Numbered from the stretch's first letter, positions 1 to 5,957 are shown. The stretch is DNA of 7,317 nt from Ruminococcus sp. (GCA_017502425.1 JAFVVB010000050.1:1-7317); one strand, 5' to 3'. Program-made: numbers and translations. The notes: generated by a model from the letters alone, not told the origin.

Positions 1-1798
1 CGTATGATACGTTGTAGTTAGAAACGAAGATAACCTGGAGCTTATCCTTAGTATCAGGATCGTTATTTACTAAATCAGCGATTTCGTTGATGTATTTGAT
101 GATAGCCTTAGCTCTTCTGTAACCAGGAGCAGCCTTAGCACCGAAAATGAAGCATGTAGGTTCAAAATCAGGTAATTTGCCGTCTTTGATCATGAAGTAA
201 ATCCACATGATAGAGAAAGCGTTTAAGAGCTGACGCTTGTACTCGTGTAAACGTTTAACCTGTACGTCAAAGATGAACTTAGGATTGATGTCCTTGCCTT
301 CCATCTTCTTAACGTAAGCAGCGAGCTGCTTTTTCTTTGTAGCCTTGATTTTATTGAAAGCTTTAACAGCGTCTTTATCGATGCAAGAAGCAAGCTTATC
401 AACTTTAGCCATATCTTTCTGCCAGCCGTTACCAACGCGCTCAGTAATAAACTCAGAGAGCTCTGGGTTACAAAGACCGAGCCATCTACGCTGTGTGATA
501 CCGTTAGTCTTATTCTGGAAACGCTCTGGGTAAATCTTATACCAATCGTTTAATACGTCGTTTTTGAGGATTTCAGTGTGAATCCAAGCAACACCGTTAA
601 CGTATGAAGAAGCATAAATAGCAAGACGTGCCATGTGTACTCTGTCGTCAGACAAGATGCACATATTGCGGATAACGTCGTCGCTAATACCTCTGCCCTT
701 GAAGTCGTTCCAAAGACGCTCGTTGATTTTCTCGATGATAGCGTAAACCTCAGGAATAACGTTACGCATGAGATAAACGTCCCATTTCTCTAAAGCTTCT
801 GCCATAACTGTGTGGTTAGTGTAAGCAAAAGTCTTCTGAGCAATCTGGAAAGCTTCCTCGAACTCGATGCCTTCTAATGCTAAAAGTCTGATGAGCTCAG
901 GGATAGAGCATACAGGGTGAGTATCGTTGAGCTGGATAGCAGCGTGCTCACTGAAGTGTGAGAAATCGTTGCCGTATTTAGCCTTATATCTCTTGATGAT
1001 ATCCTGAAGTGATGCAGAACAGAAGAAGTACTGCTGTTTAAGTCTTAATACTTTACCTTCGTAAGTATTGTCGTTAGGATAAAGAACCTTAGAAATGTTC
1101 TCTGCATCGTTCTTTGATTTAACTGACTGATCATACTGACCGTTGTTGAACGCGATGAAGTCGAATTCTTCAACAGGCTCAGCCTGCCAGAGTCTTAATG
1201 TGTTGATGTTTTTAGTACCGTAACCGATAACAGCCATATCGTATGGTACAGCTACTACTGAAGAATCAGCATACTTAACAGTAACAGCCTCGTCGAGTCT
1301 GCGAACGCACCATGGATCTTCGAATTTCTGCCAGTTATCAGCAACTTCTACCTGATAGCCGTCTTCGATAAGCTGTTTGAAAAGACCGTACTTATAACGG
1401 ATACCGTAACCGTCGAGTGGAACTTCCTGTGTAGCAGCAGAATCGAGGAAACATGCAGCTAAACGACCAAGACCACCGTTACCAAGAGCCATATCCTCAA
1501 CATCTTCGAAAGCATTGATATCCATGCCCTTGCTCTTTAAAAGGCTCTTAACGTCGTCAAGCATTCCTAAGCAGTAGAGGTTATTGTAAACCATTCTACC
1601 CATTAAGAACTCAGCTGAGAAATAGTAAGCTCTTCTGTTAGAGCTGTGCTTTTTCTTGCTCTTCTGCCAGTTGTCCGCAATTTCACTCATGATAGCTTTA
1701 CCAAGCACGTAGTGTAACTGTTCGAGTGTTAACTCCTTTGGTTTTTTACAGTATTCACTCTTAGCAATTGTGGTAAGCATCTCCATTGTAATACCCAT
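1..1798 (-). CDS. glgP: Glycogen/maltodextrin phosphorylase, 3' end cut by window edge
   Basis: This GT35 enzyme removes terminal glucose from alpha-1,4-glucans with phosphate, giving glucose-1-phosphate in the cytoplasm. I translated 599 codons from ATG at 1798 to the left edge without a stop. Landmarks are RAYYFSAEFLMGR (about 56-68), ALGNGGLGRLAACFLDS (104-120), DGYGIRYKYGLFKQ (129-142), NDTHP (291-295), the active-site loop TNHT with His329, QNKTNGITQRRWL (428-440), DVQVKRLHEYKRQLLN (511-526) and FGAKAAPGYRRAK (552-564). Family members are about 750-850 residues, so 150-250 residues are missing, including the pyridoxal-phosphate lysine region. The start is supported by GGAGG (1808-1812) 9 bases upstream; Met5 and Met7 are poorer alternatives. 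It lies one base after malQ and is very likely cotranscribed and translationally coupled with it. Sequence alone does not separate a glycogen-preferring from a maltodextrin-preferring enzyme; the malQ neighbour would allow the name malP. Confidence 0.96.
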   Translation of the reverse strand, partial: MGITMEMLTTIAKSEYCKKPKELTLEQLHYVLGKAIMSEIADNWQKSKKKHSSNRRAYYFSAEFLMGRMVYNNLYCLGMLDDVKSLLKSKGMDINAFEDVEDMALGNGGLGRLAACFLDSAATQEVPLDGYGIRYKYGLFKQLIEDGYQVEVADNWQKFEDPWCVRRLDEAVTVKYADSSVVAVPYDMAVIGYGTKNINTLRLWQAEPVEEFDFIAFNNGQYDQSVKSKNDAENISKVLYPNDNTYEGKVLRLKQQYFFCSASLQDIIKRYKAKYGNDFSHFSEHAAIQLNDTHPVCSIPELIRLLALEGIEFEEAFQIAQKTFAYTNHTVMAEALEKWDVYLMRNVIPEVYAIIEKINERLWNDFKGRGISDDVIRNMCILSDDRVHMARLAIYASSYVNGVAWIHTEILKNDVLNDWYKIYPERFQNKTNGITQRRWLGLCNPELSEFITERVGNGWQKDMAKVDKLASCIDKDAVKAFNKIKATKKKQLAAYVKKMEGKDINPKFIFDVQVKRLHEYKRQLLNAFSIMWIYFMIKDGKLPDFEPTCFIFGAKAAPGYRRAKAIIKYINEIADLVNNDPDTKDKLQVIFVSNYNVSY

Positions 1799-1799
1799 G

Positions 1800-3293
1800 T
1801 TAGTTTTCCTCCAGTCTTTGATATGTCTTTGACATCTCATATAATCTATTTGATAGTTCTTTAGTCAACATAGATTTATCAATTCGCCATGTCCAGTTGC
1901 CACCTAATGTGGAAGGAATGTTCATTCTCGCTTCGCTGCCGAGTTCTAAAACATCCTGCATCTGAACGATAGCGTAATTAGCAATACTCTTATAAGTTGT
2001 TTCGATTAATTTCCAGCAGAAATTATCGTTTTCAGATATCTCACAGTATTCTTTAGCAAAGTCAATCTCGTTTTGAGGAGCAGTTGACAGCCATCCGTTT
2101 ACTGTATCGTTATCGTGAGTACCGGTGTATACAACACAGTTTTCGGTGTATCTGTGTGGTAAGAAGTCGTTATCGTATCCGTCACCGAATCCGAAAGTGA
2201 GAACCTTCATACCAGGATAACCTGAATCTTTAAGAAGCTGTTTAACGCTGTCGAAAAGTTCGCCTAAATCTTCAGCAACAATCGGAATATCTCCGAGCTC
2301 TTCTTTTAATGTGTTGAAAAATTCAATACCAGGGCCCTGTTTCCATTCGCCGCCGATAGCATTCTCAGCAGGGTATGGAATAGCGTAGTAAGTATCGAAC
2401 GCTCTGAAGTGGTCGATTCTGGTGATGTCGAAGAGCTTAGCTGCTGCTGCAACTCTGTCAATCCACCACTCGTATCCTGTATCTCTTAAATACTCCCAGT
2501 CATAAAGAGGGTTGCCCCACAGCTGACCTGTTTCTGAGAAGTAATCCGGAGGACATCCGGCTACGCATACAGGCTCACGGTCCTCGTCAAGCCAGAACAC
2601 ATCAGGGTTAGCCCATGTGTCAGCGCTATCCATAGCTACGTAGATAGGCATATCGCCTAAAATCTTGATACCCAGTGAATTAACGTATTCTCTGAAATCA
2701 GCCCACTGAGTATAAAACTCAAACTGAACCCATTTCCAGAAGTCTATTTCAGTTCTGTATTTACGCTCATATCTTCTGATAGCAGCTTCTTCTCTTAATT
2801 TGATGCTTTCGTCAGGCCACTGAGTCCATGCCTGCATATCAAAGCTCTTTTTAACTGCCATGTAGAGAGCGTAGTCTTTAATCCATGAAGCGTTTTTGCG
2901 CTTGAATGAATTGAACGCTTTCTGATCTTCTTTTTCCTTGAAGTTATCGTACGCAATACGTAAAACCTCAAAGCGACTGTTGTAAATTTTTTCGTAATCG
3001 ATGGTTGCATCGTCACAGCCCCAGTCGTATTTATTAAGCTGGGATTTTTTCAAAAGCTTACGTGATACCAAAGTATCAAGGTCGATCATGTATGGGTTTC
3101 CTGCATAAGTAGAGAAGGACTGGTACGGTGAATCACCGTAGCTGGTCGGACCTACTGGCAGTATCTGCCATATCTTCTGACCTGATGCTTTCAGAAAGTC
3201 CGCAAACTTTCGGGCTTCTTTTCCGATAGTTCCGATTCCGTATGGTGAACTAAGGGAAGTGATCGGCATGAGTATTCCGGCAACTCTGGCCAT
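1800..3293 (-). CDS. malQ: 4-alpha-glucanotransferase (amylomaltase, GH77)
   Basis: MalQ transfers glucan segments between maltodextrins, so short chains become long enough for the phosphorylase encoded next to it. The 497-residue length matches the compact bacterial GH77 form (about 500). Visible GH77 features, in order, are the N-terminal SLSSPYGIGTIG (13-24), WQILPVGPT (42-50) and SPYQSFSTYAGNPY (55-68), then GDMPIYV (213-219), the substrate loop around CPPDYFSETGQLWGNP (247-262), RIDHFRAF with nucleophile Asp294 (292-299), VAEDLG with acid/base Glu341 (339-344), GTHDND with His393/Asp394 (391-396), and the C-terminal GGNWTWR (464-470). All three catalytic carboxylates are present, so it should be active. 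The ATG at 3293 has AGGAG (3302-3306) 8 bases upstream. It is the first gene of a malQ-glgP unit, with its own promoter in the gap before it. No signal peptide is seen, so the enzyme is cytoplasmic. Confidence 0.98.
   Translation of the reverse strand: MARVAGILMPITSLSSPYGIGTIGKEARKFADFLKASGQKIWQILPVGPTSYGDSPYQSFSTYAGNPYMIDLDTLVSRKLLKKSQLNKYDWGCDDATIDYEKIYNSRFEVLRIAYDNFKEKEDQKAFNSFKRKNASWIKDYALYMAVKKSFDMQAWTQWPDESIKLREEAAIRRYERKYRTEIDFWKWVQFEFYTQWADFREYVNSLGIKILGDMPIYVAMDSADTWANPDVFWLDEDREPVCVAGCPPDYFSETGQLWGNPLYDWEYLRDTGYEWWIDRVAAAAKLFDITRIDHFRAFDTYYAIPYPAENAIGGEWKQGPGIEFFNTLKEELGDIPIVAEDLGELFDSVKQLLKDSGYPGMKVLTFGFGDGYDNDFLPHRYTENCVVYTGTHDNDTVNGWLSTAPQNEIDFAKEYCEISENDNFCWKLIETTYKSIANYAIVQMQDVLELGSEARMNIPSTLGGNWTWRIDKSMLTKELSNRLYEMSKTYQRLEEN
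1808..1812 (-). promoter_or_regulatory. glgP ribosome binding site inside malQ
   Basis: GGAGG on the minus strand is followed by 9 bases (AAAACTAAC) and the glgP ATG. It is formed by the last sense codons of malQ (Leu-Glu-Glu-Asn), and the malQ TAA at 1800-1802 lies between it and the start. Ribosomes finishing malQ would therefore terminate within a few bases of the glgP start, the classic layout for coupling and for keeping the two enzymes in proportion. Confidence 0.9.
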
Positions 3294-3301
3294 AAAATCA
3301 A

Positions 3302-3306
3302 CTCCT
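3302..3306 (-). promoter_or_regulatory. malQ ribosome binding site
   Basis: AGGAG on the minus strand sits 8 bases before the malQ ATG at 3293 and supports that start. A second purine-rich AGGAG occurs about 14 bases further upstream (near 3320) but has no start codon at the right distance. Confidence 0.85.
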
Positions 3307-3343
3307 GTCAGTATTATCTCCTATTTTAAATAAAAAGCTCAAG

Positions 3344-3367
3344 ATGTTCTACCCCAAGGTAAAACAT
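3344..3367 (-). promoter_or_regulatory. Inverted repeat at the 5' end of the malQ leader (RNA hairpin or operator)
   Basis: Read on the minus strand, ATGTTTTACC, a TTGG loop and GGTAGAACAT form a 10-pair stem. In RNA every position pairs, one as U-G; on the opposite strand the same position is a C-A mismatch. The element starts about 2 bases after the predicted transcription start, so it would be a 5'-terminal stem-loop, or an operator covering the start site. No U-tract follows, so it is not a normal terminator for pncC. It does not resemble the CcpA cre consensus. Confidence 0.6.
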
Positions 3368-3375
3368 ACAGGTTT

Positions 3376-3404
3376 ATATTACCATACCAAAGTACAAAAT
3401 ACAA
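3376..3404 (-). promoter_or_regulatory. Candidate sigma-A promoter for malQ-glgP
   Basis: On the minus strand, TTGTAT (-35, 3404-3399) is followed by exactly 17 bases and TAATAT (-10, 3381-3376), with TGG just before the -10 giving an extended -10. The expected start is near 3369, leaving a leader of about 75 bases. The -35 box lies within an AT-rich inverted repeat, AAAGTA (3410-3405) / TACTTT (3394-3389), which could be a regulator site but may be chance in such AT-rich DNA. No transcript evidence is available. Confidence 0.65.
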
Positions 3405-3414
3405 TACTTTTTTG

Positions 3415-3951
3415 CTATATTTCGTCAATTTCATGCAAAGCAAAGTAAAGTGCACACGCACTTGCTAAATCTCTGATACGCTCTCGGTCAGGTTCTCTGC
3501 CTTCGCTAAGTAAAAGCTTTCTTGATAAAAGCTTATCCTTAGTGCTGATGCCTACGTACACAAGACCTACCGGCTTATACTGAGAACCACCCATAGGTCC
3601 GGCTATTCCGGTGGTGGAAATGCCGATATCCGCACCACTCAAAAGTCTTACTCCGCGTGCCATCTCGAGCGCGGTTTTCTCGCTTACGGCACCGTAGGTT
3701 GAAAGTGTTTCTTCCTTGACCGAAAGCAGCTTATGCTTTATATGATTAGCGTAAGTACATACACCGCAGTCAAACACCGAGGAGCTTCCGCTTACGTCGG
3801 TGATTTTCTTTGATATAAGGCCTCCGGTACAGCTTTCGGCAGTAGCGATTTTCAACGACTTATCAGAAAGTGCTTTCACTAAAAGTGCACTAAGCTCATC
3901 TATACTTATATTCTCTTTTTCTAAAAGCTCTAAAAATTCATGTGCTTTCAT
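3415..3951 (-). CDS. pncC: CinA C-terminal domain protein, nicotinamide-nucleotide amidohydrolase (PncC-like)
   Basis: Proteins of this family deamidate nicotinamide mononucleotide to nicotinate mononucleotide, recycling the by-product of NAD-dependent reactions. The protein has 178 residues from ATG at 3951. Numbered from that Met, the hallmarks are TAESCTGGLISKK (37-49), holding the proposed nucleophilic Ser and a downstream Lys, the Y-A-N-x-x-K segment (67-72), GAVS (87-90) and STTGIAGPMGGS (112-123). The MoCF-like N-terminal half found in full CinA (about 400 residues) is absent; instead there is a short helical lead-in of roughly 30 residues, so this is the stand-alone form. I prefer ATG 3951 to the in-frame ATG at 3963: GGAGGT (3956-3961) lies directly before 3951, whereas nothing resembling a ribosome binding site precedes 3963. 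The gene diverges from rsmE. No terminator is evident before malQ, so some readthrough into malQ-glgP is possible. Confidence 0.92.
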   Translation of the reverse strand: MKAHEFLELLEKENISIDELSALLVKALSDKSLKIATAESCTGGLISKKITDVSGSSSVFDCGVCTYANHIKHKLLSVKEETLSTYGAVSEKTALEMARGVRLLSGADIGISTTGIAGPMGGSQYKPVGLVYVGISTKDKLLSRKLLLSEGREPDRERIRDLASACALYFALHEIDEI

Positions 3952-3955
3952 TTTT

Positions 3956-3961
3956 ACCTCC
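3956..3961 (-). promoter_or_regulatory. pncC ribosome binding site that decides the start
   Basis: GGAGGT on the minus strand ends 4 bases before ATG 3951. It overlaps the in-frame ATG at 3961-3963 (ATG-GAG), so using that upstream start would leave the gene without a binding site. Confidence 0.85.
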
Positions 3962-4005
3962 ATATGTAAGAAATAGTGCTTTATTTCTACTTTTTTCTGC
4001 TTTAT

Positions 4006-4034
4006 ATTCTAACATTACACGATGATTATTGCAA
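4006..4034 (-). promoter_or_regulatory. Candidate extended -10 promoter for pncC
   Basis: On the minus strand, TTGCAA (-35, 4034-4029) is followed by 17 bases and TAGAAT (-10, 4011-4006), preceded by TGT as an extended -10. The expected start is near 3999, about 48 bases before ATG 3951. The -35 hexamer is the same six base pairs used by the facing rsmE promoter. Confidence 0.6.
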
Positions 4035-4057
4035 TTAAAGTGAACATCTGTTATTAT
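4029..4057 (+). promoter_or_regulatory. Candidate extended -10 promoter for rsmE-mtnN
   Basis: TTGCAA (-35, 4029-4034), a 17-base spacer and TATTAT (-10, 4052-4057) preceded by TGT make an extended -10 promoter. Transcription would start near 4064, giving a leader of about 28 bases before ATG 4092. Because TTGCAA is its own reverse complement, the box reads identically for the divergent pncC promoter. Confidence 0.6.
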
Positions 4058-4081
4058 TTTTTTAACATTTAAACGCTTTAT

Positions 4082-4086
4082 GGAGA
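4082..4086 (+). promoter_or_regulatory. rsmE ribosome binding site that decides the start
   Basis: GGAGA, with GGAG ending 6 bases before ATG 4092. It overlaps the in-frame ATG at 4080 (again ATG-GAG), which has only AT-rich sequence upstream and is therefore not favoured. Confidence 0.85.
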
Positions 4087-4091
4087 AAAAT

Positions 4092-4817
4092 ATGGCTTGG
4101 TTTTTTACTAATGAAATCATTGGTGACACCCACCTTATAACGGGAGAGGACGCACGTCACATTTCAAAGTCATTGCGAATGACTAAAAATGAAAAGCTTA
4201 CGCTGTGTACTGAAGACGGCAGACGTCACGAGTGCGAGATAGAAAGTTTTACTGCTGACTCTGTATTAGTGAAGATTTTAAAATCTACCGAGTGTGAGCA
4301 GGAGCCCAGTGTTAAAATCACTCTTTTCATGGCTTTGACTAAGGGTGATAAAATGGACGATATCGTTCAGAAATCCGTTGAGCTCGGTGTTTATGAGATA
4401 GTGCCCGTACTTACTAACAGATGTATCTCTCGTCCTGATGAAAAACAGCTTAGAAAAAAGGTAGCAAGGTGGCAGAAAATCGCTTCAGGTGCTGCGTCCC
4501 AATCACGAAGAGGTATTATCCCTAAGGTCTGTGACACCTTAAATCTCAAAGAAGCGTGTAAAACACTTGCTGACTTTGATACCTCCATTGTTTTTTACGA
4601 ATGCGGCGGCGAAAAGCTACGTGATATAATCGACGAAAACGCAAAAACTCTTGCGATGTTCGTGGGCTGTGAAGGCGGATTTGAAGAAGGCGAAATCGAC
4701 TTACTCAAAGAGCATAAAGTCATACCCGCAACGCTTGGAACACGAATCCTTCGTGCCCAGACCGCACCGATAGCAGGCATCACAGCGGTAATGTATCAAA
4801 CTAAAAATCTGGAGTGA
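4092..4817 (+). CDS. rsmE: 16S rRNA (uracil-1498-N3)-methyltransferase
   Basis: RsmE uses S-adenosylmethionine to methylate N3 of U1498 in helix 44 of 16S rRNA, at the decoding centre of the small subunit. From ATG 4092 the product has 241 residues, the usual length (E. coli about 243). The start MAWFF matches the family's short aromatic N-terminus. Further landmarks are the PUA-like N-terminal region with HISKSLRM (23-30), then the SPOUT part: ALTKGDKMDDIVQKSVELGV (81-100), RW-x-KI (126-130), QSRR (137-140), the cofactor-side loop VGCEGGFEEGE (191-201), and the knot motif LGTRILRAQTA (215-225). The last motif usually reads ILR-x-ETA; here Gln replaces Glu at 223. The longer in-frame start at 4080 is rejected because the ribosome binding site lies over it. 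The gene is first in a two-gene unit with mtnN, whose ATG follows the stop by 5 bases. Confidence 0.96.
   Translation: MAWFFTNEIIGDTHLITGEDARHISKSLRMTKNEKLTLCTEDGRRHECEIESFTADSVLVKILKSTECEQEPSVKITLFMALTKGDKMDDIVQKSVELGVYEIVPVLTNRCISRPDEKQLRKKVARWQKIASGAASQSRRGIIPKVCDTLNLKEACKTLADFDTSIVFYECGGEKLRDIIDENAKTLAMFVGCEGGFEEGEIDLLKEHKVIPATLGTRILRAQTAPIAGITAVMYQTKNLE
4811..4814 (+). promoter_or_regulatory. mtnN ribosome binding site within the rsmE end
   Basis: GGAG lies 8 bases before ATG 4823 and is formed by the last rsmE codons (Leu-Glu). An in-frame GTG at 4814 overlaps both this site and the rsmE TGA, so it cannot be served by it; the ATG is the better start. Confidence 0.85.
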
Positions 4818-4822
4818 TAACT

Positions 4823-5518
4823 ATGATAGGTATTATATGTGCACTTTCAATCGAGGTTGAAGGTATAGCAAAACTTTTAGAAAATAAAACTGAGAAAACA
4901 TACGCAAAAATGAAGTATGTTTCAGGAACAATCAACGGCAAAGAAGTTGTTATGACCGAGTGTGGTATCGGCAAAGTAAACGCCGCTATGAGCACTCAGG
5001 TTATGATAGATAAATATAACCCTTCTCTCATCATCAACTCGGGTATAGCAGGCTCAGTTTCACGAAAGCTCAAAATCGGCGATATCGTCATTTCTGATGA
5101 TTGCGTCCAGCACGATTTTGACGGCACTCAGATGGGTGACCCGAAAGGTCTTATCCAGTACAACGACGAGAAACGCATCGATATTCCTGCTGATAAAGAA
5201 ATCGCTATGAAACTTTTTGAATCGTGCAAAGGTCTTGAAAACACTAACATTTTAATGGGCAGAATAGCTACGGGAGATATTTTCGTTGCTGATAAAGCTA
5301 TGCGTCAGGCTATCGCCGACGAATTCTCTGCTCTTGCGTGCGAGATGGAAGGCGGCGCTGTCGCTCAGGTGTGCTATCGTAACGATGTGCCTTTTTCTGT
5401 GCTTCGATGCATCTCCGATGACTTTGACGAAAACCAGTTCATGGACTTTATGGAATTTCGCGTAATAGCAGCTGAAAAATCAATTTCTGCTATCCAGAAT
5501 TTCCTGAAGCTTTTCTGA
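4823..5518 (+). CDS. mtnN: 5'-methylthioadenosine / S-adenosylhomocysteine nucleosidase
   Basis: This enzyme cleaves adenine from MTA and SAH, relieving product inhibition of methyltransferases and feeding methionine salvage and LuxS-type recycling. From ATG 4823 it has 231 residues, as is typical. The N-terminal strand MIGIICALSIEVE places Glu11 at the position of E. coli Glu12. NSGIAGS (72-78) matches the nucleoside phosphorylase fold glycine loop. GDIVISDDCVQHDFD (86-100) matches the family's conserved segment near the ribose site. CEMEGGAVAQVC (173-184) carries the Glu corresponding to E. coli Glu174 (here Glu176), and RCISDD (195-200) carries the catalytic Asp (here Asp199). It follows rsmE by 5 bases, a sensible pairing because RsmE releases SAH. 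The last 39 bases overlap the convergent PH-domain gene. The nearest convincing plus-strand terminator is at 5650-5681, inside that gene. Confidence 0.95.
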   Translation: MIGIICALSIEVEGIAKLLENKTEKTYAKMKYVSGTINGKEVVMTECGIGKVNAAMSTQVMIDKYNPSLIINSGIAGSVSRKLKIGDIVISDDCVQHDFDGTQMGDPKGLIQYNDEKRIDIPADKEIAMKLFESCKGLENTNILMGRIATGDIFVADKAMRQAIADEFSALACEMEGGAVAQVCYRNDVPFSVLRCISDDFDENQFMDFMEFRVIAAEKSISAIQNFLKLF

Positions 5519-5899
5519 TTTTTCTATCGGAACGAAAGATAGTTTTATCACACTTCCCTGAACGTGAAAAAATATCGTACAAAGTGAAAACCATCGGTGC
5601 ATAAAATTTTCATGGATGGTTATCGTACTGATTTTATCAACATATATAAGGTGTCTTCTTTTAAAGAGGGCACCTTTTTTTATTATTATCACTGAACCCG
5701 ATATGAAATATTTATAGTGACGAAAATATAAGACGATGTACACATATGACCCTACCGTTGCCGCTATTAAAAGGGACACAAGTATCACTATGAAATCGTC
5801 ACGGTTTAGTCCTAAAAACACCAGTGAACTCTCTGCAATAGTTGTAGCAGTAGCGTATAATCCCATCACTGCTTTTGCTTTTTTCGGAAGCTCTTCCAT
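5480..5899 (-). CDS. Small membrane protein with YdbS-like bacterial PH domain (DUF304/bPH2)
   Basis: The 139-residue product has two likely membrane spans (about 9-31 and 36-59), a short basic link, and a C-terminal domain (about 62-135). That domain has the alternating strand pattern of bacterial PH-like domains: YFISGSVIIIKKGALFKRR, then IYVDKISTITI, then HRWFSLCTIFFHV. The layout and length match B. subtilis YdbS (about 159), usually paired with YdbT; sigma-W-controlled ydbST has been linked to resistance to antimicrobials made by other bacilli. No YdbT partner is in the window, so any such role here is inference. ATG 5899 has a weak GGTG (5905-5908) 5 bases upstream. An in-frame GTG at 5923 lies at the foot of the mrp terminator and is less likely, though its AAGGGGG is a possible binding site if the hairpin is open. 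The 3' end overlaps mtnN by 39 bases. Confidence 0.75.
   Translation of the reverse strand: MEELPKKAKAVMGLYATATTIAESSLVFLGLNRDDFIVILVSLLIAATVGSYVYIVLYFRHYKYFISGSVIIIKKGALFKRRHLIYVDKISTITIHENFMHRWFSLCTIFFHVQGSVIKLSFVPIEKSEKLQEILDSRN
5650..5681 (+). terminator. Rho-independent terminator for rsmE-mtnN, embedded in an antisense gene
   Basis: GGTGTCTTCTT (5650-5660), a TTA loop and AAGAGGGCACC (5664-5674) form an 11-pair stem, two pairs being U-G, followed by seven T (5675-5681). AA before the stem can extend it into the T-tract. The two G-U pairs exist only in plus-strand RNA; the minus-strand copy has two C-A mismatches and no U-tract. It therefore serves the plus strand, about 130 bases past the mtnN stop, while encoding residues 76-84 of the PH-domain protein on the other strand. 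Confidence 0.8.
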
Positions 5900-5902
5900 A
5901 AT

Positions 5903-5908
5903 ATCACC
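5903..5908 (-). promoter_or_regulatory. Weak ribosome binding site for the PH-domain gene
   Basis: GGTGAT on the minus strand precedes ATG 5899 by 3 bases (5 counted from GGTG). It is the poorest binding site in the window, suggesting modest translation or a mis-chosen start. Confidence 0.45.
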
Positions 5909-5924
5909 GCTTATATTATGCACA

Positions 5925-5957
5925 AAAAAGCCCCCTTCAAAACAAAGGGGGCTTTTT
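5925..5957 (-). terminator. Strong terminator after mrp (works in both directions)
   Basis: AAAAAGCCCCCTT (5925-5937) and AAGGGGGCTTTTT (5945-5957) form a perfect 13-pair stem with a 7-base loop, flanked by A and T runs on either side. It lies 16 bases past the mrp stop and has U-tracts on both strands, so it would stop transcription leftward from mrp and also anything arriving on the plus strand. The PH-domain ATG is only about 25 bases beyond it. Confidence 0.93.

Noticed and set aside
345..533. Plus-strand open frame inside glgP
   Set aside because: Antisense to a conserved part of glycogen phosphorylase; no independent support.
3313..3342. Second promoter-like pair TTGAGC / 18 bases / GATAAT before malQ (minus strand)
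   Set aside because: Transcription would start within the malQ AGGAG, leaving no usable leader; the promoter at 3376-3404 fits better.
3344..3367. Considered as a terminator for pncC
   Set aside because: The stem is followed by CTTGAGC rather than a U-tract, and it lies after a good promoter rather than directly after the gene.
3938..4129. Minus-strand 63-codon open frame across the pncC/rsmE divergent region
   Set aside because: It is antisense to the rsmE start, covers both promoters, overlaps the pncC start in another frame, and has no ribosome binding site or family-like composition.
5524..5542. Short hairpin CTATC...GATAG followed by TTTTA just after mtnN
   Set aside because: Only five pairs with a 9-base loop, too weak for a terminator; the hairpin at 5650-5681 is far better.
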